This document shows positions 55,041 through 64,000 of a stretch of 64,000 nt of DNA, piece after piece. The notes below the pieces were generated by a model. It saw only the letters and a list, made by a program, of their open reading frames with translations. It was not told where the DNA came from and ran no database searches. Origin of the DNA: an uncultured Bacteroidota bacterium (GTDB lineage Bacteria > Bacteroidota > Bacteroidia > Flavobacteriales > Flavobacteriaceae); the NCBI GenBank assembly GCA_902583445.1, contig CACHVZ010000004.1:1-64000 (forward strand). Direction: 5' to 3'. Numbering within the stretch: the first letter of the stretch is position 1; each line of letters opens with the position of its first letter. Both the position numbers and the translations under genes were made by a program.

Positions 55041-56417
55041 ATCATTGATCTCTTTTTCAATATCCAGGGCAATTTTGTCTGCATTTATTTGTGTATCCGA
55101 TTCAGAAAAAATTCTTACAATAGGCTCTGTGTTTGATTTTCTCATATGCACCCAACCTTCATTAAAGTCAATTCTAACTCCATCTTCAGTATTTGGTGAT
55201 AGATCTGAATATTTAGAAACTAACTTTTCAAAAATCTGATCTATTTCACTTGCATCTTTAAGAGAAATCTTTAATTTTTTCATATAGTACCTAGGAAAAT
55301 TATCCCTTAATTTTGAAACTTTAACAGATTTGTTTACTAGTAAACCAAGAAATAAAGCAATACCTACTAGTGCATCTCTCCCATAGTGAAGATCTGGATA
55401 GATGATACCTCCTCCACCCTCTCCTCCTACTACAGCATTTACTTCTTTCATTTTCTTTACAACATTCATCTCCCCGACTGGTGTAAAATGATAGTTACAT
55501 CCGTATAAATTTGTTACATCTTTTAAAGCATTAGAGGACGATAGTGTTGAGACAGTGTCACCTTTTGATTTAGATAGAACAAAATCTGAGCAGTATACTT
55601 GAGTATTTTCCTCACCAAGTATTTCACCGTTTTCATCAAAGAATACAAGCCTATCAACATCGGGATCAACAGCTACTCCAAAGTCTGCATTATTTTCTTT
55701 AATTTTTTTTGATAAATCATGTAAATTTTCTTTAAGTGGTTCTGGTGTATGTGAGAATTTGCCATTAATCTCAGAGTTGATAATTTTATAGTTTATCGAT
55801 AGTCTTTCAAACAGCTTCGGCATAGCAATAGAACCACCGGAGTTTATTGCATCAGCAACAACAGAGAGTTTTAAGGACTGAATATCTTTTAATGGCAAAA
55901 TTTCTAAATTAACAATTGCATCTATGTGATCGTCTATTAAATTATCATATTTAGTTACCTTACCTAAACCTTCATTTAATGAAAAGTTAAAAGAATCAAA
56001 CTCAGAATATTCAATAAGTTTATTAACTTCCTCTCTAGCTAAAAACTCACCATCTGAATTAAAGAATTTTAAGCCATTATATTCCTCTGGATTATGACTT
56101 GCTGTTATCATTAGACCAGCGACTGATTTATTATTTAGGACACCCCAACACAAGGTAGGTGTTGTAGAAATTCCACAATCAATTACATTTATTCCCATAG
56201 ATGAGAAGACAGAATTAACTATGTTATGAATCGTTTCACCTGATTTTCTTCCATCTCTACCAGTCATAACTGAAAGATCAGATGAATTAGGATTATTTTC
56301 TTTAATTAATAAGGAAAAAGCAGCAATTGAATTAACAATATCTAATGGAGTTAAATTTTCAAAATTTTTACCACCAATTGTACCTCTAAATCCTGATATA
56401 TTTTTTATTAAAGTCAT
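55029..56417 (-). CDS. glmM: Phosphoglucosamine mutase
   Basis: GlmM converts glucosamine-6-phosphate to glucosamine-1-phosphate for peptidoglycan and lipid A. The phosphoserine loop is GLMITASHNPEEYNGLKF, the metal loop is AVDPDVDRLVF, the sugar-binding loop is VGGEGGGGIIYPDLHYGRD, and the phosphate-binding loop near the end is RKSNTEPIVRIFSE. 462 residues. A phosphomannomutase/phosphoglucomutase assignment is the alternative; the TEPIVRI end and glycine-rich loop favour GlmM-type. It overlaps the convergent acyltransferase gene by 12 bases. Confidence 0.87.
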   Translation of the reverse strand: MTLIKNISGFRGTIGGKNFENLTPLDIVNSIAAFSLLIKENNPNSSDLSVMTGRDGRKSGETIHNIVNSVFSSMGINVIDCGISTTPTLCWGVLNNKSVAGLMITASHNPEEYNGLKFFNSDGEFLAREEVNKLIEYSEFDSFNFSLNEGLGKVTKYDNLIDDHIDAIVNLEILPLKDIQSLKLSVVADAINSGGSIAMPKLFERLSINYKIINSEINGKFSHTPEPLKENLHDLSKKIKENNADFGVAVDPDVDRLVFFDENGEILGEENTQVYCSDFVLSKSKGDTVSTLSSSNALKDVTNLYGCNYHFTPVGEMNVVKKMKEVNAVVGGEGGGGIIYPDLHYGRDALVGIALFLGLLVNKSVKVSKLRDNFPRYYMKKLKISLKDASEIDQIFEKLVSKYSDLSPNTEDGVRIDFNEGWVHMRKSNTEPIVRIFSESDTQINADKIALDIEKEINDLVN

Positions 56418-56463
56418 TAGAAATGTAAATATATAAATTGTAAATTACACGAAATTTTTTCTT

Positions 56464-58152
56464 ATGAGATTTTTACTTGCACTTTGCTTATTTTTCTTAA
56501 TTGTTTCATGTGAATATGAGTATTCACCTACTGTTGTCTCAGCTAGAAAAGATGCCTCGGATATCGGTTTAGAAATAATGAAAAAAGGGGGGAATGCATT
56601 TGATGCTATGATTGGTGTTCAACTAGCTTTATCAGTAAGCCATCCTACAGCTGGTAATATTGCAGGTGGAGGATTTATGGTTTACATATTAAAAGATGGC
56701 ACTTATGGAACTCTAGATTTTAGAGAAACTGCACCCGCCGGTTCCACAGAAAAAATGTATCAGAATGAAGATGGTGATGTTATTCCTGGATTAAGTTCAA
56801 TAGGTGGATTAGCAGTTGGTGTTCCTGGAACTATTTCTGCAATTTTTGAAATACATAAAAAATTTGGAACACTTACAATTGAAGAATTATTTCAACCCTC
56901 AATTGATCTAGCTAATAATGGTTACTTAGTTACAAAATATTTGGAAGACGAGTTAAATGAAAAAAGAGATGATTTTATAAAACTAAATGGAAGCAGCTCA
57001 GTATACTCTAAACAATATAAATCAGGTGATAAGATCATAAATAAGATGTACGCTAATACTTTAACAGAGATAATGAACAAAGGAGCTGATGTATTTTATA
57101 AAGGTCCTGTGGCACAAGATATGATTGCTACAATTTCAGAAAGTGGTGGAATAATGACTATGGAAGATCTAAGTGAATATAAATCTGTTTGGAGAGATCC
57201 TGTAAGGTTTAAATATAAAGACTATGATATTATTTCAATGTCGTTTCCTTCAAGTGGTGGAGTAATTTTAGGTCAAATGATGAAAGCTATTGAAAATTTT
57301 GACTTATCAAAAATTGAACATAACTCACCTGAATATGTGCAATTGTTAACTGAGATTGAAAGAAGAGCATTTGCTGATAGAAGTGATTTAATGGGAGACC
57401 CAGATTTTATGAAACTACCAGTATATGAATTTATGGACAAAAAATATGTTGAAGATAGGATGAAAGATTTTTCTTGGGATCAAGCCACACCCTCATCTAA
57501 AATTAAACCAGGCGAAGTAATTTTTAATGAAAGCAATGAGACGACTCATTTCTCTATTATTGATAAAGAAGGTAGTGCAGTATCTGTTACAACCACACTA
57601 AATAATAGTTTTGGCTCAAAAGTATTTGTTGAAAATTCTGGCTTCTTTTTAAATAATGAGATGGATGATTTTAGCTCAAAACCAGGATACCCAAATTTTT
57701 TTGGAGTAGTTGGCAGTGAAGCAAACTCTATTCAACCTAAAAAAAGAATGCTTAGTGCAATGACTCCTACTATTGTTCTAAAAAACAATAAACCATATTT
57801 AATTTTAGGATCACCAGGAGGTCCAAGCATAATAACATCTGTATTTCAGACTATATTAAATGTACTTGAATACGGCATGAATGTTAATGAGGCTGTATCC
57901 TCTCCTCGTTTCCATCATCAATGGTATCCAGATTTAATTGTTATGGAAAATGAAGCTTACAGTGATGAGCTAAATACAATTTTAAGCGATAAAAATTATT
58001 TAATTGTAAAACTTCCAATCGAGAAAGATACTCTTGGAGTTTATAAAAGATCTAATATTGGTGCTGTAGATGCTATTCTAATTGATGATAATCTAAATGT
58101 ATATGGAGGTGCTGACTCGAGAAGAGAACACCATTCTTCAACTACTGAATAA
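56464..58152 (+). CDS. ggt: Gamma-glutamyltransferase, predicted lipoprotein
   Basis: Ggt cleaves the gamma-glutamyl bond of glutathione and related peptides in the periplasm. MRFLLALCLFFLIVSCEYEY gives a signal peptide with lipobox Cys16. The large subunit has ASDIGLEIMKKGGNAFDAMI and AGGGFMVYILKDG, with Arg in DFRETAPAG; self-cleavage would occur before the Thr in NETTHFSIIDKEG (near residue 360), creating the N-terminal nucleophile. The small subunit has TTTLNNSFGS and LGSPGGPSIITSVFQ. 562 residues, full length. Confidence 0.94.
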   Translation: MRFLLALCLFFLIVSCEYEYSPTVVSARKDASDIGLEIMKKGGNAFDAMIGVQLALSVSHPTAGNIAGGGFMVYILKDGTYGTLDFRETAPAGSTEKMYQNEDGDVIPGLSSIGGLAVGVPGTISAIFEIHKKFGTLTIEELFQPSIDLANNGYLVTKYLEDELNEKRDDFIKLNGSSSVYSKQYKSGDKIINKMYANTLTEIMNKGADVFYKGPVAQDMIATISESGGIMTMEDLSEYKSVWRDPVRFKYKDYDIISMSFPSSGGVILGQMMKAIENFDLSKIEHNSPEYVQLLTEIERRAFADRSDLMGDPDFMKLPVYEFMDKKYVEDRMKDFSWDQATPSSKIKPGEVIFNESNETTHFSIIDKEGSAVSVTTTLNNSFGSKVFVENSGFFLNNEMDDFSSKPGYPNFFGVVGSEANSIQPKKRMLSAMTPTIVLKNNKPYLILGSPGGPSIITSVFQTILNVLEYGMNVNEAVSSPRFHHQWYPDLIVMENEAYSDELNTILSDKNYLIVKLPIEKDTLGVYKRSNIGAVDAILIDDNLNVYGGADSRREHHSSTTE

Positions 58153-58167
58153 ATAATATATTATAAT

Positions 58168-60990
58168 TTGAGCGAAACAATTCAAATTGAAGGGGCAAAA
58201 GTCCATAATCTTAAGGATCTTGATATAGAGATTCCAAGAGAAAAGCTTGTTGTTATTACTGGACTATCAGGAAGTGGAAAATCTTCATTAGCATTTGACA
58301 CTATTCATGCTGAAGGTCAAAGGAGATATATGGAAACTTTCTCTGCCTACATTAGACAATTTGTTGGAAATTATGAAAGACCTGATGTTGAAAAGATTGA
58401 AGGACTCTCACCTGTAATTGCTATTGAGCAAAAGACAACAAGTAAAAATCCAAGGTCAACAGTTGGTACAGTTACAGATATTTATGACTTCATAAGACTA
58501 TTGTTTGCCAGAATTGGAGTCGCCTACAGCTTTAAGTCAAACTTAAAAATGGTTAAAAATACAGATGAGGAGATTATCAAATTAATTTGTGATAAGTATT
58601 TAAATCAAAGAATTATAATTCTAGCACCCATAATTAGATCAAGAAAAGGTCATTACAGAGATTTATTTGAAAACTTTACTAAACAAGGCTTTTCAAAAGT
58701 TATTGTTGATGGTGATATTATAGACATAAAAAGAGGGATGAAACTAGATAGGTATAAAACCCACGACATTAGTTTAGTTGTAGATAATTTATCTGTAAAA
58801 GATGATTTTGAATCAAAAAGAATCTTGTCAGAGTCAATTAAAATAGCTATGAAATATGGAAATGATACTATATTCATATTAGACTCTGATTCAGGAAAAC
58901 CAGAGTATTTTAGCAGAAATTTAATGTGTCCTGAAAGTGGAATCTCTTATCCAAAACCAGAGCCAAATACATTTTCCTTTAATTCTCCAAAAGGGAGTTG
59001 TGAAGAGTGTAACGGGCTTGGTACGGAGTTTAATATTAATATAAAAAAGCTTATCCCTGATGATACAATATCAATTAACAATGGAGGTATTTTGCCAATT
59101 GGTAAAAAAGATAATTCATGGATACATAGACAAATTGAGTTGATAGCAAAATATCATAATTTTTCATTAAGTGATCCTATAAAAAAAATACCTAAAGATG
59201 GGTTAGATTTTATACTAAATGGAGGAAAAGAAAGTTTTACTATTAATTCTAAAGAACTTGGAGTAAAAAGAGAATATGAGATAGACTATATGGGTATCGA
59301 GTCTTTTATTAAAGAACAATTAACAAATAATGAATCAAAAAGTCTGAGAAGATGGGCTTTGCAATTTGTAGATGTCAATAAATGCAGTAAATGTGAAGGA
59401 AGCAGATTAAAAATTGAATCCAGGTCATTTAAAATTAATAAGAAAAATATTTTTGAGTTAACAGAAATGGATCTTTCAGAACTTAAGGATTGGTTTAAAG
59501 ATTTAAATAACAATTTATCAAAGAAAGACCTTAAGATATCTGAGGAAATAAGTAAAGAGATTTCAATAAGAATTCAGTTTTTGATTGATGTAGGGTTAGA
59601 ATATTTAACTCTATCAAGATCTACAAAGTCTTTATCTGGAGGTGAAGCTCAAAGAGTAAGATTAGCAACCCAAGTTGGCTCTCAACTTGTTGGAGTATTA
59701 TACATATTAGATGAGCCTAGTATAGGACTTCATCAAAAAGATAATATTAAGCTAATTAATTCATTAAAAAAACTAAGAGACTCCGGAAACTCAGTAATTG
59801 TTGTAGAGCATGATAAAGAGATGATTCTAAGTTCTGATCATATTATTGATTTAGGTCCAAATGCAGGTATAAATGGTGGCAAAATAATTTACGAGGGTTC
59901 ACCTGAAAAAATTAAAAAAGCCAAAACAATTACTGCAGATTATATAAATGAAATTAGAAAGATAGAAGTACCAAAAAAAATAAGAGAAGGAAGTGGAAGA
60001 TCAATTAAGATTTATGGATGTAAAGGGAATAACCTAAAAAATATAGATGTAGAATTTCCTCTTGGAAAAATGATTGCGGTTACTGGAGTATCGGGAAGTG
60101 GTAAGTCAACCCTAGTTAATGAAACATTATACCCTATTCTTAATGCTAAAATCTATAATTCAGTAAAGTCTCCTTTAGAATTTAAAAAAATTGATGGACT
60201 TAATAATATTGATAAAGTTGTAGAAGTTAATCAACAGCAAATAGGTAGAACTCCTCGAAGTAATCCTGCAACATACACTGGGGTTTACAGTGAAATAAGA
60301 AAACTTTTTTCAGAAACTGTTGAAGCAAAAATTAGAGGATATAAACCTGGCAGATTTAGCTTTAATGTTGCTGGAGGTAGATGTGAAAATTGTAAAGGAG
60401 GTGGAATGAAATTAATTGAGATGAACTTTCTACCTGATGTTTTTGTAGAGTGTGAGGTTTGTAATGGCAAAAGGTTTAATAGAGAAACTCTTGAAGTTAG
60501 ATATAAAGGTAAATCCATTTCAAATGTACTTGATATGAGTATTTCAAAATCTTTAGAATTTTTTTCATCTATTCCAAAGATTTACAACATTCTTAAAGCT
60601 ATTGATAGTGTTGGTCTTGGATATATTACTCTTGGACAGTCTTCTACAACTTTATCTGGAGGTGAATCACAAAGAATTAAGCTTGCAAGTGAGCTCTCAA
60701 AGAAGGACACAGGAAACACATTATATATTCTTGATGAACCAACAACTGGTTTGCATTTTGAAGATATAAGAATATTATTGAATGTTTTAAATCAATTAGT
60801 TGACAAAGGAAATACAATAATAATTATTGAGCATAATCTTGACGTAATTAAACAAGTAGATCATATTATTGATATTGGACCTGAAGGTGGAAAAAATGGT
60901 GGTAAATTAGTAGATTCAGGAAGTCCTAATACAATAATAAAAAATAATAAAGGGTACACGAGTAGATTCCTATCTAAAGAATTAGAATAA
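58168..60990 (+). CDS. uvrA: Excinuclease ABC subunit A (canonical)
   Basis: A 940-residue UvrA. Walker A motifs are [13 protein letters not shown] and [12 protein letters not shown]; signatures are [14 protein letters not shown] and [14 protein letters not shown]; zinc-binding pairs are [24 protein letters not shown] and [30 protein letters not shown] matches the classical form, so this is probably the main repair UvrA, while the gene at 14590 is a divergent paralog. The start is TTG at 58168 (TTGAGCGAA); no ATG is available nearby. The stop overlaps the next start by one base (TAATG). Confidence 0.95.
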   Translation: MSETIQIEGAKVHNLKDLDIEIPREKLVVITGLSGSGKSSLAFDTIHAEGQRRYMETFSAYIRQFVGNYERPDVEKIEGLSPVIAIEQKTTSKNPRSTVGTVTDIYDFIRLLFARIGVAYSFKSNLKMVKNTDEEIIKLICDKYLNQRIIILAPIIRSRKGHYRDLFENFTKQGFSKVIVDGDIIDIKRGMKLDRYKTHDISLVVDNLSVKDDFESKRILSESIKIAMKYGNDTIFILDSDSGKPEYFSRNLMCPESGISYPKPEPNTFSFNSPKGSCEECNGLGTEFNINIKKLIPDDTISINNGGILPIGKKDNSWIHRQIELIAKYHNFSLSDPIKKIPKDGLDFILNGGKESFTINSKELGVKREYEIDYMGIESFIKEQLTNNESKSLRRWALQFVDVNKCSKCEGSRLKIESRSFKINKKNIFELTEMDLSELKDWFKDLNNNLSKKDLKISEEISKEISIRIQFLIDVGLEYLTLSRSTKSLSGGEAQRVRLATQVGSQLVGVLYILDEPSIGLHQKDNIKLINSLKKLRDSGNSVIVVEHDKEMILSSDHIIDLGPNAGINGGKIIYEGSPEKIKKAKTITADYINEIRKIEVPKKIREGSGRSIKIYGCKGNNLKNIDVEFPLGKMIAVTGVSGSGKSTLVNETLYPILNAKIYNSVKSPLEFKKIDGLNNIDKVVEVNQQQIGRTPRSNPATYTGVYSEIRKLFSETVEAKIRGYKPGRFSFNVAGGRCENCKGGGMKLIEMNFLPDVFVECEVCNGKRFNRETLEVRYKGKSISNVLDMSISKSLEFFSSIPKIYNILKAIDSVGLGYITLGQSSTTLSGGESQRIKLASELSKKDTGNTLYILDEPTTGLHFEDIRILLNVLNQLVDKGNTIIIIEHNLDVIKQVDHIIDIGPEGGKNGGKLVDSGSPNTIIKNNKGYTSRFLSKELE

Positions 60991-63752
60991 TGCAAAAATA
61001 TTTATTAGTTTTTTGTTTTTTAATCTTTGGACCAATAATCTATGGTCAATCAAATGCTATTTATGAGATTGACGTTGAATTAAATCATGAAGATCAATCA
61101 TTACTAATTAAGCAAAAAATTCAATTTACAAATAATTCAAAGCATGGCATTGATAAATTATTTCTTGAAGATTGGTCAGAATCATACAGAGACAATAAAA
61201 CAAAACTTGCAAAAAGAATTTCTGATGAATACTCACGATCTTTTGCATTTTCAAAAAAAAGACAAAAAGGCTACACAACAATCAATGAGCTTAATTCAAA
61301 AAACTTAAAGGAGTGGCAAAGAATAGAGGGTAGCGATATAATTGAATTAAAACTCTCACAACCATTGTTGTCAGAAGAATCTATTAAAATTTATATTGAT
61401 TATTCAATAAAACTACCTGACTCTCGATTTACTGGGTTTGGTTATGATAATGATAACTTTTACCTAAAAAATTGGATTATTGTCCTATCCAGTTATAATA
61501 AATCAAAATGGGGAAAACAGAGTAATCTAAATCTTGATGATCAATCAATTAATTTTTCTGATTATAATATAGTTTTCAAGATTAAAAAAGATTATAACCT
61601 ATTCTCAAATCTTAATAAGTTATCTGAAGATTTAATTGGAGATCAAAAAATTATATCATTAAATGGAATAAATACAAAAGAAATAAAAATCAATATTTTA
61701 AAAGAAGATGTTTTCTTAAATCTAGAGAACAATGGCATCATTACTGAAACAGATATCTTTAAACTTTCTTCCATTTCAGACACTCAATTTAATTATAAAA
61801 GGATATCTGAATTTATTTCTAATTATTTTTTAGAGAATAAACCCAATAAGTTACTAGTCTCAAAAGCTGATTATGACTTAAGTCCATTTTATGGACTTAA
61901 TCAACTACCCAGGTTTTTAAGTCCATTTCCTGATGATTTTCTTGAAGAAATAATGTTCTTGAAATCGTTTACAATGAATTACTTAAATAGAATTATTGAT
62001 TTTAACAAAAGAGAGTTTCATTGGATATACAAAGGATTAGAAATATATCTTGTAGATAAGTATATTAAAAGTTTTTATCCAAGGGCAAAATTTATTGGAT
62101 ATTATTCTGGTAATAGACTTTTAAAAAATTATGAAATTTCTAAAATAAATTTTACGGATCTATTTTTAAACTATTCTGAGTATATACAGAGGTTGAATAT
62201 ACATCAATCAGACATTCAGCCTAGTGAACAGTTAACAAGAATTAATGAAGAAATTGCATCACCATATCATGCAGGGATAGGACTAATTTACATAGAGAAT
62301 TTAATTGGAGAGAATCAATTTAGATCACTGATTCAGAAAATAGTTAACATTAAATCAAATGAAGAATTAAACCAAATTTTTAATGAAAACTATGAATTTG
62401 ATTTAGGTTGGTTTTTGGAAGATTATATAGGGAAAAGGCAATCTATTGATTTGAAAATTCAAAAGACAGATAATAATCTATTAAAAATCACTGAAAAAAA
62501 TAATATTCAAGTCCCATACTCTATAAGTTTTATAAAAAATGACTCAATTATTAGTAGAAAAATTTTTACTAAGTATAGTGAAATTAAAAAACCTAAAATT
62601 GAATTTGATTATGTTGCAATCAATCATTTAAATAAATTACCGGAGTTAAATAGAAACAACAATTATATTCATAATTCAAGTATTAAACCAATTCGAATTA
62701 GACTAATAAGTGATTTAGATGATCCCAAAAAAAGAAATCTATATTTTCGTCCAGAAATTACTTACAACTTGTATGATGGACTTTCTCCAGGTATTAATTT
62801 ATCAAACAGAGGAATAAAAAATAAGCCTTTTTCTTATGAAATTTTCACTCAATACGCATCAAAAGAACAGACCATCATTGGGTCATTAAATTTAAAATAT
62901 CAAGTAAATAATGAGGTAAAAGATAATTTCTCAACTGTTTACAATATATTTTATACAACAAATCATTATAAAGAAGATTTAAGATTTCAGGTTTTTTCAC
63001 CATCAATAACTGTAAATTTTAGAGACAACAATAATCTTAGATCAAATATTAGAAGATCATTTTCAATTTCAATGTATAGTGTAGATAAGGACTCAAATAA
63101 TGTAAATGACAATAAACTTAATAACTATAGTATATATAATCTTGGATATTATTATAGTGATATAGATATAATAAAATATTTAAAATCATCAGTTAACACA
63201 GAGTTTTCAAATAATTTTGGTAAAATAAATTTAGTATTTGATTACAGAAAGATATTTAATAGCAATAGGCAATTTCAAGCTAGGGTTTATCTAGGTAAGT
63301 TCTTTTGGAATAATAGAAATTTCGAGAACTTTAATTATAACCTTGGCAGATCAGGAGGATATCTTTTTTTAGATAATTATCTTGGAAGATCTGAAAGAAC
63401 TGGACTTTTAAGTCAGCAGTTTATTATGGCTGGAGGTGGCTTTAAATCATTTTTTGATAATCCTACAACAGATAACTTTATGCTTACCACAAACCTAAAT
63501 ATCGGTTTATGGAAGTGGATAGAAGGATATTTAGATCTAGGAATGCTTAAAGATAAAGGAAAGAAATCAAGGCACTTTTACGGAACAGGTCTTAGGCTTA
63601 ATTTACTACCAGATTTTTTTGAACTCTATTTTCCAATTAGCTCAAGTAATGGCTTTGAATTGTCCCAAAAAAGCTATAGCAATAAAATAAGATTTATAGT
63701 ATCATATAACCTAGAATCATTGGGGAATCTCTTCACAAGAAGATGGCTATAA
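60990..63752 (+). CDS. Degenerate M1-peptidase-like protein with barrel-like end
   Basis: A 920-residue exported protein with a signal peptide ([20 protein letters not shown], cleavage near residue 20). Residues about 22-250 resemble the M1 aminopeptidase N-terminal beta domain (YEIDVELNHEDQSLLIKQKI). Around 330-360, FHWIYKGLEIYLVDKYI resembles the M1 'W-x-x-x-G-L-x-x-Y' region, but I find no HExxH zinc motif. From about 590 the sequence alternates short aromatic beta strands (LRIRLISDL; IFYTTNHYKEDLRFQVFSP) and ends in a strand-like segment, suggesting an outer-membrane beta barrel. Catalytic activity is doubtful; function unknown. Confidence 0.7.
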   Translation: MQKYLLVFCFLIFGPIIYGQSNAIYEIDVELNHEDQSLLIKQKIQFTNNSKHGIDKLFLEDWSESYRDNKTKLAKRISDEYSRSFAFSKKRQKGYTTINELNSKNLKEWQRIEGSDIIELKLSQPLLSEESIKIYIDYSIKLPDSRFTGFGYDNDNFYLKNWIIVLSSYNKSKWGKQSNLNLDDQSINFSDYNIVFKIKKDYNLFSNLNKLSEDLIGDQKIISLNGINTKEIKINILKEDVFLNLENNGIITETDIFKLSSISDTQFNYKRISEFISNYFLENKPNKLLVSKADYDLSPFYGLNQLPRFLSPFPDDFLEEIMFLKSFTMNYLNRIIDFNKREFHWIYKGLEIYLVDKYIKSFYPRAKFIGYYSGNRLLKNYEISKINFTDLFLNYSEYIQRLNIHQSDIQPSEQLTRINEEIASPYHAGIGLIYIENLIGENQFRSLIQKIVNIKSNEELNQIFNENYEFDLGWFLEDYIGKRQSIDLKIQKTDNNLLKITEKNNIQVPYSISFIKNDSIISRKIFTKYSEIKKPKIEFDYVAINHLNKLPELNRNNNYIHNSSIKPIRIRLISDLDDPKKRNLYFRPEITYNLYDGLSPGINLSNRGIKNKPFSYEIFTQYASKEQTIIGSLNLKYQVNNEVKDNFSTVYNIFYTTNHYKEDLRFQVFSPSITVNFRDNNNLRSNIRRSFSISMYSVDKDSNNVNDNKLNNYSIYNLGYYYSDIDIIKYLKSSVNTEFSNNFGKINLVFDYRKIFNSNRQFQARVYLGKFFWNNRNFENFNYNLGRSGGYLFLDNYLGRSERTGLLSQQFIMAGGGFKSFFDNPTTDNFMLTTNLNIGLWKWIEGYLDLGMLKDKGKKSRHFYGTGLRLNLLPDFFELYFPISSSNGFELSQKSYSNKIRFIVSYNLESLGNLFTRRWL

Positions 63753-63773
63753 TTTAATTGTTCTAATTATTTG

Positions 63774-63781
63774 TAAATTTG
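63774..63781 (+). promoter_or_regulatory. TAnnTTTG (-7 type) promoter box
   Basis: TAAATTTG matches the Bacteroidota -7 element and ends 8 bases before the ATG at 63790, implying a very short or missing leader. Confidence 0.45.
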
Positions 63782-63789
63782 CGGTCCCT

Positions 63790-64000
63790 ATGAGTACATC
63801 TAATTCTATTAAAGAAGAGATTAGCTTAAAAAAGTTTAAGGAAAAAGTTCTAAATGACTTTAGAACAATCTGCCTAAGTAGAGAAATAAGTATACTTGGA
63901 AGACGAGAGGTATTGCTGGGTAGAGGAAAGTTTGGAATTTTTGGAGACGGAAAAGAACTACCTCAAGTTGTTATGAGTCATTTTTTTAAAAATGGAGATT
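63790..64000 (+). CDS. Second 2-oxo acid dehydrogenase E1-like gene, 3' end cut off
   Basis: The first 70 codons of a gene that runs off the window. The protein starts MSTSNSIKEEISLKKFKEKV, then ICLSREISILGRREVLLGRG, KFGIFGDGKELPQVVMSHFF. I recognise this N-terminus from the large (about 800-residue) single-chain alpha-beta 2-oxo acid dehydrogenase E1 proteins of Bacteroidota, in which the substrate entry domain includes the GRKEVL-GKAKFGIFGDGKE type segment. Only the N-terminal part is visible, so the call rests on that match and on memory of the family. Confidence 0.65.
   Translation, partial: MSTSNSIKEEISLKKFKEKVLNDFRTICLSREISILGRREVLLGRGKFGIFGDGKELPQVVMSHFFKNGD

Noticed and set aside
1-64000. 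tRNA or rRNA genes, including a tRNA attachment site for the island
   Set aside because: No cloverleaf or rRNA-like conserved sequence was seen in any intergenic space, including the GC-rich stretch at 2641-2712.

Overview
The window is a 64 kb stretch of a very AT-rich chromosome from a Bacteroidota bacterium, most likely a marine flavobacterium with a compact genome. The reasons are: an lpxC-fabZ fusion inside an lpxD-lpxC/fabZ-lpxA-efp operon; flavobacterial marker families (DUF4834, TIGR02757, YfhO-like, single-chain E1 dehydrogenases, DUF4258 next to tsaE); start codons without Shine-Dalgarno sequences; and several TAnnTTTG (-7 type) promoter boxes close to start codons. I saw no rRNA, tRNA or CRISPR. 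Genes are tightly packed and many overlap by 1-20 bases.

Bases 1 to about 7,940 are the accessory part. They hold a 5'-truncated DUF2779 nuclease (Cas4-like PD-(D/E)XK part, cysteine cluster, DEDDy exonuclease part), a small excisionase-like helix-turn-helix protein, a 499-base intergenic region with eight TGTCG(A) motifs and competing CTACCC hairpins, a small unknown gene behind a GC-rich structured leader, an unknown gene, two overlapping genes that look like the two subunits of a restriction endonuclease, two overlapping C5 cytosine methyltransferase genes, and a tyrosine recombinase. The recombinase lies against the 3' end of mnmE, the same place used by SGI1-type genomic islands. Five copies of ATCTACA cluster upstream of its start. 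I read this as one end of an integrated island carrying a BbvCI-like (two nuclease subunits, two methyltransferases) restriction-modification system. The other end is outside the window.

Bases 7,945 to 36,900 are core chromosome: tRNA modification (mnmE, tsaE), a YfhO-like membrane protein with a flippase, DNA repair (a divergent uvrA, endonuclease III), antioxidant enzymes (Bcp, MsrA), a dihydroorotase-like protein without its metal and catalytic residues, a LolD-like ATPase, serine synthesis (serC-serA), ferredoxin, ychF, topoisomerase IV (parE-parC), XRE and Lrp-type regulators, aroB and proline dehydrogenase.

Bases 36,960 to 43,190 form one long plus-strand operon for lipid A and fatty acid synthesis plus efp, sucD and a prohibitin-like protein, closed by a strong hairpin terminator. 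Then come an LpxH-like phosphatase with no ordinary start codon upstream of its metal site, a three-gene overlapping cluster (YbjQ-like, a 41-residue membrane peptide, a methyltransferase), and mscL between two DUF1569 paralogs.

Bases 46,594 to 64,000 hold a single-chain 2-oxo acid dehydrogenase E1, ung, a dicarboxylate/glutamate symporter, aroC, a GlcD-like flavoprotein, a TlpA-like lipoprotein, an LpxL-like acyltransferase, glmM, a lipoprotein gamma-glutamyltransferase, the canonical uvrA, a 920-residue degenerate M1-peptidase-like protein with a probable outer-membrane barrel, and the start of a second E1 fusion gene cut by the window end.
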